DNA from: Alopecurus myosuroides
Taxonomy: Eukaryota > Streptophyta > Magnoliopsida > Poales > Poaceae
Direction: 5' to 3'
Length of the DNA stretch: 64,000 bases
Assembly: GCA_028641055.1 (NCBI GenBank)
Contig: CM054063.1
Span: 42,727,304 to 42,791,303, forward strand
The notes beneath the pieces were generated by a model. The model saw only the letters and a list, made by a program, of their open reading frames with translations, did no database searches and was not told the origin of the DNA. Both the position numbers and the translations under genes were made by a program. Positions 1 through 10,591 of the stretch are shown here, one piece after another; position 1 is the stretch's first letter, and the number at the start of each line of letters is the position of its first letter.

Positions 1-545
1 ACTCCCTCCTCATCATGGGAGTTAGCAACGGCGATGGAGATGGCTCCGGGGGCACTTCCCCATCCCACCCCCTGAAACATGTCAGTGGCGGCGGTGGAGC
101 TATGGAACTTTTCGTGGAAAAGCCTGATTGATTTAGGGTTTATGCCTCGAGGGTACTTTGTAGGCGAAAGGGCGATGGCGGTGGGTGCCCGAGGGGCCCA
201 CACCACCTGTAGGCGCGACCGAGAGGGACCCGCGCCCACCCATGGTGTGGTGCCTCCAGGGCACCCCGACGGGTCTCCTCCGGACTCCGTGTACGTGATA
301 GACTTCTAAGGTGTCTGGCCTTTGTTTCGTCCAATTCCGAGAATATTTTCATAACAACTTTACTGAAACAAAAAACTGCAGAAAAACAGGAACTGGCTTT
401 GTAGCATCTTGTCAATAGGTTAGTACATGAAAACATCTAGAAAACGAAGGAAAACAAGTGAAAACATAAAGGTATTGGATAGAAAACAATCATTGAGCAT
501 AAAAAATTATAGTACGTTTGAGACGTATCAAGTACCCAACTTCTC
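1..545. other. Degenerate repeat-like segment
   Basis: GC-rich stretch (about 60-300) followed by a tail containing the words TTCGTCCAATTCCGAGAATA and GTTTGAGACGTATCAAG. These words resemble the 3' untranslated tail of abundant Triticeae LTR retrotransposons that I recall in similar form, but no coding domain, LTR border or target duplication is visible, so the family is not assigned. The short open frames here look like chance. Confidence 0.3.
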
Positions 546-1880
546 CAGATGCATTTGGCACCCTCCATATCCATTGCAAGGAATTTTATTAAAAAAATCA
601 ATTTTTTTAGAAAATGAATGTTTCAAATTTAAATGTGTAGCTATATATACCAAAAGAGATAACCCTTGTAAGATATATTCCATCTTGGCAAAGGGGCCTG
701 TTTTCTAGGGACATATCACTTCTCAATGCAGATTTTTCTCCTTCCAAATTGACCTTTTTGAATTTTCAAAGAGGTATTTTCCAAACTATCGAAGATCAAG
801 GCATGGTTTTACTAAAAAAAATCTCTTAAAAGAACTAACCGCATGGCTATTACTGCCCTGAGGCTGCTCCTGGCGATGTCCCCACTTGTCAAGGAGTGTA
901 CCTGGGTCGATAGGTATTTGGGGGCAACGTCGGTTCGGTTCTTGACGTGGCCGGATGGGGGCGAGGTTGGTTCGCTTCTTCTGTTTTCACGACCCCTTTC
1001 TTTCTTTCTTTCTTTGGCTCTCCATCTCCTTTCTTGTGGTGGCGGCGGATTCTCTTTGTTGATTGGATTTGTTCGCCATGGGTGCTGCTCCTGCTGGTTG
1101 GAGTGTTTGCTGCTGCTCTATCGGTTGATTCTGCTCGATTCGTGGCCGTGTTCCTTGCGGCGGCGTGGCCTCCTCCGTGTTTTTTGGTTGTTTGCTGCTC
1201 TGTGTAGATCTGTAGAGTATATGTGATTTATGCCTATGGGGATTGGGGGAATCTTTGTAGTCTCAGATTGCATGTCAATTCCTTCAACTCCTCACGAACA
1301 GTAGCCCACGGTGCGACATTGACTTTATCCCTCCACTCCCTCCGCCTCGCCTCCTCGCGACATTGTCGAGAAACCGAGAGCTGCCGTACCATCCCTCAGC
1401 CTAATAGATCTCGTGCTGGCTATGGTACTCACGGGGAAGGACGAGATTGCAGGCCATGTAAGGCTGGAAGCCGGCGTCAAGGTGATGGCTCACCGGCGCC
1501 GGCGCGTACTACCGACGACATGAATCTGGCGGTCTAGCCGACATCTGGGTCATCGTCTAATTTCCATTGTTGGCTTTGTCATGATTAGATCAACTGGTTC
1601 AACCTCAGGGGTGAGCTCCTCCCTTTTGTTGTTCGTCCCTATTTGCATAAGCCAGCTTATGTGATATAAATCATGCATAAGTAGCAATGGAGATAAGTCT
1701 GTAGTATTTGATATTCCAGTACATGATATATGAAAGGTACACTACCAAAGACTGTATACTTTCTGCATAAGTTTGAAATCTAATTACAGACCTGGCTTTT
1801 GCAGTATCCTCCACATGCTACTGATATTACAATTGTTTGATTAAAACCTTCTTTCGAGAACCACTCAAGCTGCTGAACCT
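546..1880. other. Unassigned DNA, no gene supported
   Basis: AT-rich to about 840, then a pyrimidine- and GC-rich stretch (940-1540) that looks like the 5' end of a plant transcription unit or a captured fragment. The frames open here (843-1226, 1223-1537) have no recognisable domain and read like translated low-complexity DNA. I see no gene I can defend. Confidence 0.3.
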
Positions 1881-2068
1881 GGATGCATCTTTTCTAAAAT
1901 TGGAGTGACAATCTCTTGGTTTAGTTTTGTTCTTTGAGAAATAGACGAGCCAGAGGAGGTAGAAGGACGGGAACTTTATTTTGGAGAGGTACACGGATGC
2001 ATCTCTTTCTAAGATTGCAGTACCCATTTCTTTATTTCCTGGTTTAGTTTGTTCTTGGAGAAATAGAC
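1881..2068 (+). repeat. Imperfect local duplication
   Basis: Two copies, 1881-1946 and 1995-2068, each start at GGATGCATCT and end at GAGAAATAGAC. Both contain CTGGTTTAGTTT-like and GTTCTT words. They are diverged by small indels, so this is an old duplication. Confidence 0.65.
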
Positions 2069-2857
2069 ATTAACATCTTGTGTCGGTGCTCAAACAAACT
2101 ATAAATATTGGTTTATAAGAGCAGAATTATTTTGGGAGCGTGTTTAAGGTGTGATACACTTATGGGAGTCACTACTAGAGGATTACACATATGTAGATGC
2201 AGTTTTTATCGGGATAGCGTTGAGTCGCTGCTGCAGTTTGATACTAGAGGTCTTATAAGGTAAAACAAATCTTGAATAGACTACTGTCATATATGAAGTT
2301 GCATCGCGATTTGTAAGTTTTGGTATGTGTAAATCATTTGTTCTTTCAGCACCTGGATCCATAGTAAGGTGACAGTGACAGTCAGGTTATTCACTATTTC
2401 TTTTGTCAGAGGTTGTTTGATTTATGAAATTGTACTCTACGCAACTCCACGAACTATAGTTCTGATTTGGAGCAGAATATCAGTTCTTGAAATCTGACAA
2501 TATAAATTTGACTGTTTCTGTAATTTTGTATTTAAAGGCTGGAATTGACAGACTTCACGGATCTTGTGAAAAGCTGCAGTCATGGTTGTTCACCACGAAC
2601 CTGGTCGGAAAGCCTGATATTATCAACCCAGCTATTCCTCAAGTCAGATATTGTGAAGGAGTTCTTGGTAGTCAAGGTAGTTTAACGCCACAATTATCGT
2701 TTATGTCCTGTAGGATGAAGTTATTTCGGTTTAGTCATCTCGATTTACTCAAGCTGAGATGGGCAGTTGTGAGGTAAACATCTTCACATTTCATTCTCTT
2801 GCTTAGGTTTCATCTAAATGCATGTTCTTTCACTTGACCAAGCAATTTATTTTTCAT

Positions 2858-3029
2858 ATTGCTTATCAAGTCATGCTTTACTTGGAGATCCGATTTTTGT
2901 TGTTCAAAATGCCGTTTGAATAGACGTGCTTCCCATATCATGATTGCCAATCAAGTCATGTTTTACTTGACGATCTAATAAACTTTTTTTTTTGAAAATG
3001 TCGCTTGAATATAGGTGCTTCCCATATTA
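2858..3029 (+). repeat. Tandem duplication, about 85 bp unit
   Basis: Copy 1 (2858-2940) and copy 2 (2943-3029) both read ATTGC..ATCAAGTCATG, then TTTACTTG, then AAAATG.CG.TTGAATA and G.TGCTTCCCATAT. They lie almost head to tail, as expected for an imperfect tandem duplication. No coding role is visible. Confidence 0.75.
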
Positions 3030-3060
3030 TATAATTGGTGGATTTCGACAATATTCTACC

Positions 3061-3720
3061 TCTTAGGTTACCTATCCCTTTAAGTATGTAACCGTAGAGC
3101 TATTGGAGCCCTCATATCGCTCCTGGCCGCTGGCGATTTGTGGCCCCACCTTGGCAGGGAGGGTTGCTGGGCCGGTGATTCTGTTTGCCATCGTGTCATT
3201 TTTTGTTCCCCTTCCGATATGTGCTGGCGTTTTGCATGCCGTGTACATGGCCAGTTCGGGCAGAGAGTCGGTTCGTTCCTCCCCTTTATTATTCCTTTGC
3301 CATTAGTCCCTTCCCTTGCATCTCGATTCAGAATAAGCGGCGCCGCTGCAGCGGTTTGACGACAAGCTGGCGGCGGGAGTGTTTGAGTCTGGGCGCGGAG
3401 ACGGCGCCGCAATTACAGCCGTGAGGAAGCGACAACGAGCTGGCGTGGAGATTGACAGATTGACGCGACAATGTCCAGAGCGGCGGCGTGGCTGCAGGAC
3501 TGTGGCAAGAAAAATAGTACAGACGGACGAAGGGAGTACGGTAGCTGCAGTAATACCCTGGCCGCCCCTCCTATGCTGCTTGACTCCACTGATTTCCCTA
3601 ATTTTATCTTTGTTTTTTATGCGAATCGCTGGCGGCAAGTCCTATGAGAGCAGTAGGCGCTCCCATCCCCATGGTTTATGTCGACAGAATAGGAGAGATG
3701 AGTGAAGAAGACAGAGGTAA
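3061..3720. other. GC-rich segment without a supported gene
   Basis: CG-rich block in AT-rich surroundings. Several overlapping frames are open on both strands (for example 3080-3412 minus and 3379-3705 plus), which is what GC-rich DNA gives by chance. No motif or domain is recognised. It could be a gene fragment captured by the element that ends at 5303, but nothing shows this directly. Confidence 0.3.
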
Positions 3721-5236
3721 CTAGCAGTCCAATGCGTGCTAATGGGCTGATCCTCTGATCGATAGGAGTAAAAATATTAATTGCAAAAAAATCTGGGCGG
3801 GCGATGCCGGTTTAGCCCCAACGAAGCTCCGCCAATGGCGGTGGCTCCAATCCACGGAAGATTGCCGTCCTGCTGCATGCAGTTTCTGTGTAAATATTTT
3901 CGTATGCTTATGATCCTTCTCAGCCGGGATCTGTTAATTTGCTACCGGATACCTCTCATCCCTTTCTTTTTCCCGACGTTGTTTACGTGTAGTGTTTTCC
4001 TCATACATGAATTTGTGGTTTAGTGCTCGACTCTAGTGCATCTAATTTGTTAGCTAGCAAGAGTTTAACAAATTTATTTGGTATGATTCAATTTTCAGAA
4101 ATGAATGAAACACACTATACATATTTTCATAAATGAATGGAACCAAATATATATGGAAAACGATTTTGATACCGAGTTCTTAATGAGCTCATACTTAAAT
4201 ATATTGTTTGTTTGATTATTGGATATACCATACACCTATCTAATATTGTAAAATACTAAACATCAAAGAATAATTCATATTGTCATCTTCATTTTGATTT
4301 TTCAGTCAATTCTTTGTATTCTGTCCAAAACTAAAGCAAGTAGTGTGCTTTGATGTATTGTACCAATGATCACCAGCGTGTCTACTAATTCCAACTTAGA
4401 AAGTTACAGTTTCCGTTATCTACACATGCGGATTGGGTATCTCTAAAATATTTTACATTTAGTGATTCAGCTCTGTTTTTTTTCTTGACACCATCTATCA
4501 ATAATATGCAAGACTAATTGCAGACCATGAAGCAATGATGATCAATGATGCAAAAAGTATGTATTGCCCCATATGTGTAGAAGAGGCTAGGAGAATTCTT
4601 GCAGGTTGCAGCACAGCCTCCTATTAAGGCCATTCCACAACGATGGAACTCGGGATGACATAGCCTACGCACTTGGCTGCTTGGCATATGGTCATGATCA
4701 CTGTTTGTCATGGATATGTGTCCTTGTGGATTAGTGTCAACATTCAAAATAGGAACGAATTATAGTATGTTCTTATTCTTATAAGTATCTGACTTCACAA
4801 CTGAAGATCCAGCATTTTTCAACAGAGCCTACTGCCCTACTTAGTTTGTCTTACATATATTAAGTATTGAAATTATAAAGGTTGTTTGCCTTCTGCAACG
4901 ATGTTAGCTTATGGAAGAATTGGTAAAGGTGGATCTAAAGATTAGTAATTACAGAATATATCCCGGAAAGCAAAGTGACAAATTACTCTTTTATGTTTCC
5001 TTTCTTAAATCTCAGAATGACCGTTGAATAACTTAGTTAGATGAATGCATAAGTTTTTTGTTTTGTTTTGGAAATAAGCTATAAACTGAGGTTTAACATA
5101 ATTTAGTTGAAAAATGTTTCCTTTATATTCCCCTAGGTTTGATTCTCATAAGAAAACTTAGTGTTTGTTGATATAAACGGTTGCTCTTATATGTTGAGCA
5201 GGTTCTGTGAAGCCCTTGCATATCTACACTCGCATC
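3721..5236. other. Unassigned DNA
   Basis: Mostly AT-rich, intron-like DNA. The only coding-like word is at about 5202-5242, where a pyrimidine tract and AG precede a short frame containing EALAYLHSH. This faintly recalls a protein kinase subdomain but is far too short to call. Confidence 0.25.
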
Positions 5237-5303
5237 AGTGGTAACTTATGAAATCGACCCCATGAGTGGAAACGCCGCGGCGAAGCGCGCAAGGTCCTTC
5301 TAG
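5237..5303 (+). mobile_element. Probable Helitron 3' end
   Basis: The sequence contains a GC-rich fold-back (CGCG-GCGAAG-CGCG, 5276-5289) 10 bases upstream of CTAG (5300-5303), followed by T. A short hairpin just before CTRR, with insertion between A and T, is the signature of Helitron 3' ends, and CCGCGGC-AA-GCGCG-type ends are common in grass Helitrons. The stem is only 4 bp and no matching 5' TC end was found, so this is suggestive. The word AACTTATGAAATCGACCC upstream recurs at 13286-13303. Confidence 0.4.
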
Positions 5304-5394
5304 TATATTCTATGCACTATTGTATTTCTTCAGAACATCTTATATCTCATGAAGCTTGCATGCAGAAATGGGTGTGTTAGGCTTTCAGGTCGAG

Positions 5395-5515
5395 TTTGCA
5401 ACATAACGGAGATTGACGATTCAACTTGCAACTTTCGCATTCCCAATGCATTCCATTTCTAGATAGTAACTGCCCCGTAGCATCATCCACTAACCCGCTA
5501 AAATTAAGATTACTA
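5395..5515 (+). repeat. Direct repeat flanking the Harbinger element, left copy
   Basis: Shares an ordered set of words with 8088-8205: TCAACTTGCAACTT/CCAACTTGCAACTT, GCATTCCCAATG, ATTTCTAGATAG, AACTGCC, CGTAGC and AGCTAAAATT-like. It lies just outside the left end of the Harbinger element, with the partner just outside the right end. Roughly 75-80 percent alike by eye. Confidence 0.7.
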
Positions 5516-5737
5516 CTGCATCCAACTAGGCCATATCATCTACGAGACAAAGAAGCTTAAATATAATTTTATCAAAATTTGAGGAACAATCGTATTTGGA
5601 GGGTCAGCGAATTTTTGGTGTTTCGCTCAAATATTTTGGTACCTTTGAAATTACGTACTAAAAGCAAATAAAATCTAAACAAAGTTTTTTTCGAGAGTAA
5701 AATCCAAATGAAGTAGCCCATGGAGACTTGTGTGTTA

Positions 5738-8008
5738 GAGCATCTCCAAAAGTGGCCGTAAACTAGGGCGACACCGGAAAACCGCCAGTTTACCACACGC
5801 GGGGCGAAACGCGGCACTCCAGCAACCGCGCTAAACTAAGGTGCGCTGCAAAATTTGGCCAGCGCGCGGAGAAAAGTTCCACCCGGCACCCAGGATGTTG
5901 AGCGTCCATTCCAGTGTGCGCGGCGGTCGAGCGAACGAGCGAATAGCCAACCGTCGATGAAATTTCCGCGTGCGCAAGTGGCAGCTCACTCCATTTCCCC
6001 TTCTCCTCCCCATGTCCCCCAATTCCGCCCGCCACCGCACCACCCGATCACCACTCCTAGCTTTCACACGACGTGCGCAGCTCCCACCCGCCACCGCCGC
6101 TCACATGGCCGCCCGTGAAGGGCCTCTGCGGCAGAACCTGGTCGTCTGCCGATGCTCTTTCATGGCTTCCACTTCCACGAGCTGTCCTCGAACTCTGCTC
6201 GATCGGTTTCTTGGGAGTTGCATGTGTGTCTCCATCGTCTTCTGCCATCTGGTTCCACGACAGGTATCCGTTGAAACTTGCTACGGAAGGTCTCCATATC
6301 TGGAAAAAAAAATCTGGGAAGGCATTTACCATGTTCGATGAGTAGGTTGTTTAGTTATTCAAGATCTGTCCTTTCTTAAGCATTGAGTATTGTCGCCGAC
6401 CTAAACATCTTTCTCTTACGGCAATGTCCCTTACGAGCGGGTGAGAACTGTCGGTTTCATGTCCTTTTCAGAATTTTGAAACTGTAAGTTACAGGTGGTA
6501 TAAATCCTTGTGGTTGAAATCCAGGTGGACTTTTTGTGATTGAATCCTTGCTATCTGCCAATCTGTGTAGGAAGCGTTTTGCAACAACTCAGATTTGTAA
6601 TTGGAGCGGTTTCCACTGTTAACAAATCTTCTGAATTGCCATGATGTAAAAATACAATTGATGTTTCTAACCCTGAATTTACCATGATGTCGTCCATTCT
6701 TATGATGATTATATTCTGTTACAACATACTCTCCCCCCTCCCCCCCAAACGTACTATAGGAGTATCTCTAGAATCACATGTACAGAAATTTGCCGCCGCC
6801 TTGCGTATGTTGGCATATGTTATTCCGATGGATTTAGTTGATAACCATTTGGCAATGGGCGATAGTCGGGCTATCAAGTGTTTCAAGCACTTTGTAGTAG
6901 AAAGTGTGGAAGTGTTCGGTGATGAATATTTAAGGTCACTCAATGCTCAAGACACGGCTAGACTGTTGGAATTCAACAAAGCTCGGGGATTTCCAGGCGT
7001 GCTTGGCTCCATAGATTGCATGCATTGGAGATGCAAAAAAATGTCCGGCGGCTTGGCATGGACAATTCCAATGGCACAAAAAGGATGACATTATAATCCT
7101 TGACACCGTGGCCGATTATGAGACATGGATTTAACATGCATTTTTTGGAATTCCTGGATCTTGTAATGACATCAATATTTTTCACCGGACAACACTGATG
7201 AACCGGATTGCTAATGGTGAGCTGTCGCCGGTGAAGTTTAAAGCAAACTGGTTCATATACAACTATGCCTACTATCTCGCAGACGACATCTATCCAAGTT
7301 GGCGAACATTTGTGAAGCCGGTGAAGAAACTGCGAGCTAAAAAACGATGTGTTTTTCATAATGCACAAGTGGCGGCAAGGAAAGATAAGGAGAGAGCATT
7401 TGAGATTTTGCAAGCCCAATTTTCTATTGCGAGAGGGCTGACTAGATTTTGAGATCTCCTTTGGTACAATATGACCGCTTGTGTGATAATGCATAATATG
7501 ATCATCGTGAATGAGCGTGGGCAACATGTAGACTATTATGTCTACGATTTGATAGGACATCTCGTACAAGTGAGAAGAAGAGAAGAGAGAATTTCCCGCT
7601 TTGTTGCATCCTACAATTCCATTCGCTAGAATGATGCTCATGATGATCTTTAAAAAGATGTAGTGTAGGAGCGGTGGAAATGGTATAGTCAACAAAACTA
7701 ATAGTTACTATTGTTTGTATGTTTGTATTCGACAACTATCTAATAAAATATTCTTAATTTGTATTGCTATGTACCATTTATTTGTGTTATAAGAAATAGT
7801 TAAACTATTTATTTAATAACTTTGATGTCTTTGTTTGATCTTCTATGATCTACATGTTAGTTCGTATGAGTTTACTGCCGCGCACGCAGTATTTTTCCAG
7901 AGCCTGGTAAAGCCACTCCACGAACGCATGTGCTATTTAGGCGCCTCTGCTAACGTTGACGCGCCATGCACGCGCAGCGCAACGATTACACATCTATTGA
8001 AAATGCTC
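5738..8008 (+). mobile_element. PIF/Harbinger DNA transposon, degenerate
   Basis: The left end reads GAGCATCTCCA (5738), preceded by TTA. The right end is the imperfect reverse complement, TGAAAATGCTC ending at 8008, followed by CTA. A 3 bp TWA-type target site and GAGCATCTCC-like ends are typical of grass PIF/Harbinger elements; one base of the duplication has changed. The element holds the decayed transposase at 6765-7630 and a GC-rich left segment (5760-6340). At about 2.3 kb it is shorter than an autonomous element, which usually also has a Myb-like ORF, so it is deleted as well as mutated. Confidence 0.65.
6765..7630 (+). pseudogene. PIF/Harbinger transposase (DDE nuclease), broken
   Basis: Reading across two or three frames gives most of a plant Harbinger nuclease of the DDE_Tnp_4 type, which cuts and rejoins transposon ends. 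Visible landmarks in order are VFGDEYLRS, the first catalytic Asp in GSIDCMHW (about 7008-7031), the second in GSCNDINIFH (about 7160-7190), the YNYAYYLADDIYPSW block (7259-7303), KLRAKKRCVFHNAQVAARKD (7327-7386) and the catalytic Glu in KERAFEILQAQF (7387-7422), then a C-terminal CVIMHNMI. Frame changes occur near 7045 and after 7440, and a stop replaces a Trp codon near 7131, so it cannot be translated as one protein. It lies between the Harbinger ends at 5738 and 8008. Family assignment is secure; loss of function is read directly from the sequence. Confidence 0.85.
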
Positions 8009-8087
8009 CTAGACACTGGAAAACTACCCGTACGTGAAGCGGCCAGTAGGAAAACCAGGGCAAGCGCCCGTGCAACAAGGAGATCAA

Positions 8088-8205
8088 AATTGCAACGGAG
8101 ATCCAACTTGCAACTTAAGTCTGCATTCCCAATGTATCGCATTTCTAGATAGGAACTGCCACGTAGCTTCCACTAACAACTAACCAGCTAAAATTGCAAC
8201 TACAA
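8088..8205 (+). repeat. Direct repeat flanking the Harbinger element, right copy
   Basis: Partner of 5395-5515, same orientation, 2.7 kb downstream. The pair may be a local duplication into which Harbinger inserted, or ends of an older unrecognised element. Confidence 0.7.
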
Positions 8206-8733
8206 GTCTATTATGTGGATCTTGTAGGTGTGCCAAGCCATGGGACTATCAGTAGGAGACTGGTGCGAAGAGTGAATTATATTCGGTGGTGTGGGCTAAG
8301 TGGCGTTACTTACATAGAGCGCTGATATTTATAGTGCGAGTATGCCTTAAATTGTAAAGATACGATGCGTATTGAATTACTTCGCTTAAACTTTAATTTT
8401 TTTTTGGCTGTTCCCTGAAATTTAAGTTGAAAATGATGGAATAGGGCTTTCATCATAAAGTAAGTGTCAGACCGGTCATGCAACAACCAAACGTGCAAGT
8501 ACGCAGTCACAGGACGCAACTCCGGCATAAGGTATGTCTAGCAGTGACCAAAAACTGCGAAACTATCAACGCGGAATACCGTAGAAACTGTGTTTTTCGG
8601 TTTGATTTTAACTGCTGCGGAACAAATCCCCTAAATTCGAACGGTAAAGAGAATATTCTCTAAGGTCATTCTTCTTCCTCCAAGCACCATCTTACTTTCT
8701 CTAATCCCCACCAAAAAGATCATGCGCCATTGT
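8206..8733. other. Unassigned DNA
   Basis: No domain, repeat border or promoter could be recognised. The open frames at 8310-8528 (minus) and 8478-8663 (plus) are short and unconserved in appearance. Confidence 0.3.
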
Positions 8734-8741
8734 AACCAAAT

Positions 8742-9253
8742 TAAGGATGGCAATTTTACCCATGGGTACGGGTACCCGTGGATACCGTACCGGCATAGGC
8801 AGGGTATGGGCACATTTTTGTATGGGTAGCACCCGTACCCTACCCGTTAAGTTCACGGGTAGGGCACATGTATAACCTTGTACCCATAGGTATATCCATA
8901 GTCTACCCATTTATGGTGACATGTGGACGTTACACATGCAATTCGTTGATCATTTGTCTCTGTGTGCTACATCAACGGTTAAATTGAACTGAGATAATTT
9001 TCATGTACTCAACTATCCTTTTTAGTTGAAATAAATTATTTTTGTCAATGCGAAATTTGTGAATAACTTATGTACTAGGTGTAGATCTACCTGTTGGATA
9101 CCCAATGGGTATGTGGTATCCGTCGGGTATGGGTACGAGTAAAGTTTCATACCCGTAGATACGGGTATGGGTAGAATTTTGTACCCGTTGACTATATGGG
9201 TATGTGTATAGTATTGCTCTACCCGCCCCATAGGCTACCCATTGCTATCCTTA
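8742..9253. mobile_element. hAT-type MITE with intact ends
   Basis: A 512 bp element begins TAAGGATGGCAAT and ends ATTGCTATCCTTA, that is, 13 bp terminal inverted repeats with one mismatch. It is flanked by the exact 8 bp duplication AACCAAAT (8734-8741 and 9254-9261). An 8 bp target duplication with short TIRs is diagnostic of the hAT superfamily. The interior is rich in words such as GGGTACGGGTACCCG and TACCCGT in both orientations, so the strand can fold extensively. It has no coding capacity and would depend on a hAT transposase supplied elsewhere. Confidence 0.92.
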
Positions 9254-9261
9254 AACCAAAT

Positions 9262-10049
9262 CCATTGTTCCGCTGGCCGTGTGCCACCCACGCCGCGGCA
9301 AGCCAGGCTGATTTTGAAGCCGCATATAGCTGGCTCCTGTATTAACTATATCTGTACGTTTGATGGATGCGGCCTCCGCTGAGGCCATCTGCGGCGTTTT
9401 GTGAGCCTGCTTGTGGCCCTCTGCCGTTCAAGGGAGACTGCCATGTGGGCCCATTCTCTTGGTCGGTTTGTGGGGATGTGCAAAGTCAATGCTGCGATCC
9501 CTTTCTCTCTACCCCAAGCCTTATCTATTCTTCCTTCGTCTCTCGGGCGGCAGCGACGGACGAGCATCGGGAGGAGGCGGCAGCAACGCACAGGCGAGGG
9601 GAAAAGTCAGGGCGTCCTTTCCTCCCCCCTATCGCTGGAGGTGGAATGTCGGCGGAGCTTCGGCTGAAGGCGTCGAAGGTGAGGGAAAACCGAGGACGTC
9701 CTCTTCTCTCTATCCCCTGGTCCCTGGAGGTGGCCGCGGCGGCGGAGCACCGGTGGAGGCAGTAGTGACGCGAAGGTGAGGGTGAGGGCCAGTCCTCTCC
9801 TCTATCTCTCTCACCCGATATCTTCTCTCACTCTCCTTTGTCTCCATATATTTTGTTTCATGTATGATGTTTTCATTCAGTTGCTGGCATGTATCCTATG
9901 ACTTATGTAAATACGATATCTGTATTCACACTTATTTGAAATATTAATGCATCTTTCTTGACAAATGAAGACTGAGGAGAGAAATGTGATCTTTCTATTT
10001 TGTATAATTTGGTGTGGTATATTTGATATAATATTGAAAATGTTCTTTG
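9262..10049. other. GC-rich, 5'-leader-like segment
   Basis: 9360-9800 is GC-rich with repeated GGAGGTGG/GGCGGCGG words and overlapping open frames on both strands (9367-9765, 9411-9779). It resembles an untranslated first exon of a grass gene, but no start codon, domain or splice pair can be defended. 9800-10049 is AT-rich. Confidence 0.3.
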
Positions 10050-10545
10050 AAATTCTGTTTGTTGCGATAAGTTGTTGCCATGATTGGAGTTCCGTTGCGA
10101 AAATATTATATTACCACGAGGTAATTTTGTTGCAATCTTTTGCATTTCTTGCCACAGTTTCATATTGATGCAATATTCTACATTTCTTACCACAATGTTA
10201 ATAAGTTGCAATATTCTAGTCCTATTACCGCAAGCTAACTTTGTTGCAATAATGTATGTTTATTGCCACGAGATTGTGCTTGTTGCAAAAGGATGTGACC
10301 ACGGAATATATCATGGCAATATGACGGTTTCACCATGAAAATAGTTGTGGCAATAGGAGGAAAGAACATTGCAATATTTGGTACCTCCCGTGACAAAATT
10401 AAAATCGTGGCAAAAGACTATTACCACGCCATGTATCGCAACAGCTGCCAACAATTTTATTTTGTTGCAATAAATACCTATTGCAACGAAATCCCTCTTA
10501 ATGCAACAAAACAGGTTGTTGCAATAGACCGTTTTCCTTGTAGTG
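10050..10545 (-). mobile_element. CACTA transposon end (CACTA-D), truncated
   Basis: Read on the minus strand the segment starts CACTACAAGGAAAACG at 10545, the canonical CACTA terminus, followed inward by many short repeats of TTGCAATA, GTTGCAA and TTGCCACG in both orientations (about 10060-10530). Such subterminal repeats bind the element's own TNPA-like protein in En/Spm. The 3 bases outside the end are TCA (10546-10548). I could not find the opposite terminus, so the left border (about 10050) is only where the repeats begin. Confidence 0.7.
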
Positions 10546-10567
10546 TCACCATTTTTCTGTCAGTGGC

Positions 10568-10591
10568 GGGGGGGGGGGGGGGGGGGGGGGG
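10568..10591 (+). repeat. Homopolymer run of 24 G
   Basis: Twenty-four consecutive G bases. Such a run is highly prone to slippage and to sequencing error, and can form G-quadruplexes. The true length in the genome is uncertain. Confidence 0.9.

Noticed and set aside
843..1537. Open frames in the GC-rich segment as host genes
   Set aside because: Overlapping frames on the same strand, low-complexity composition, no domain, no convincing splice sites.
3080..3705. Four overlapping open frames on both strands
   Set aside because: GC-rich DNA opens all frames by chance; no conserved motif in any of them.
9346..9779. Three overlapping plus-strand frames and one minus-strand frame
   Set aside because: Same reason: Arg/Ser/Pro-rich translations typical of GC-rich leaders.
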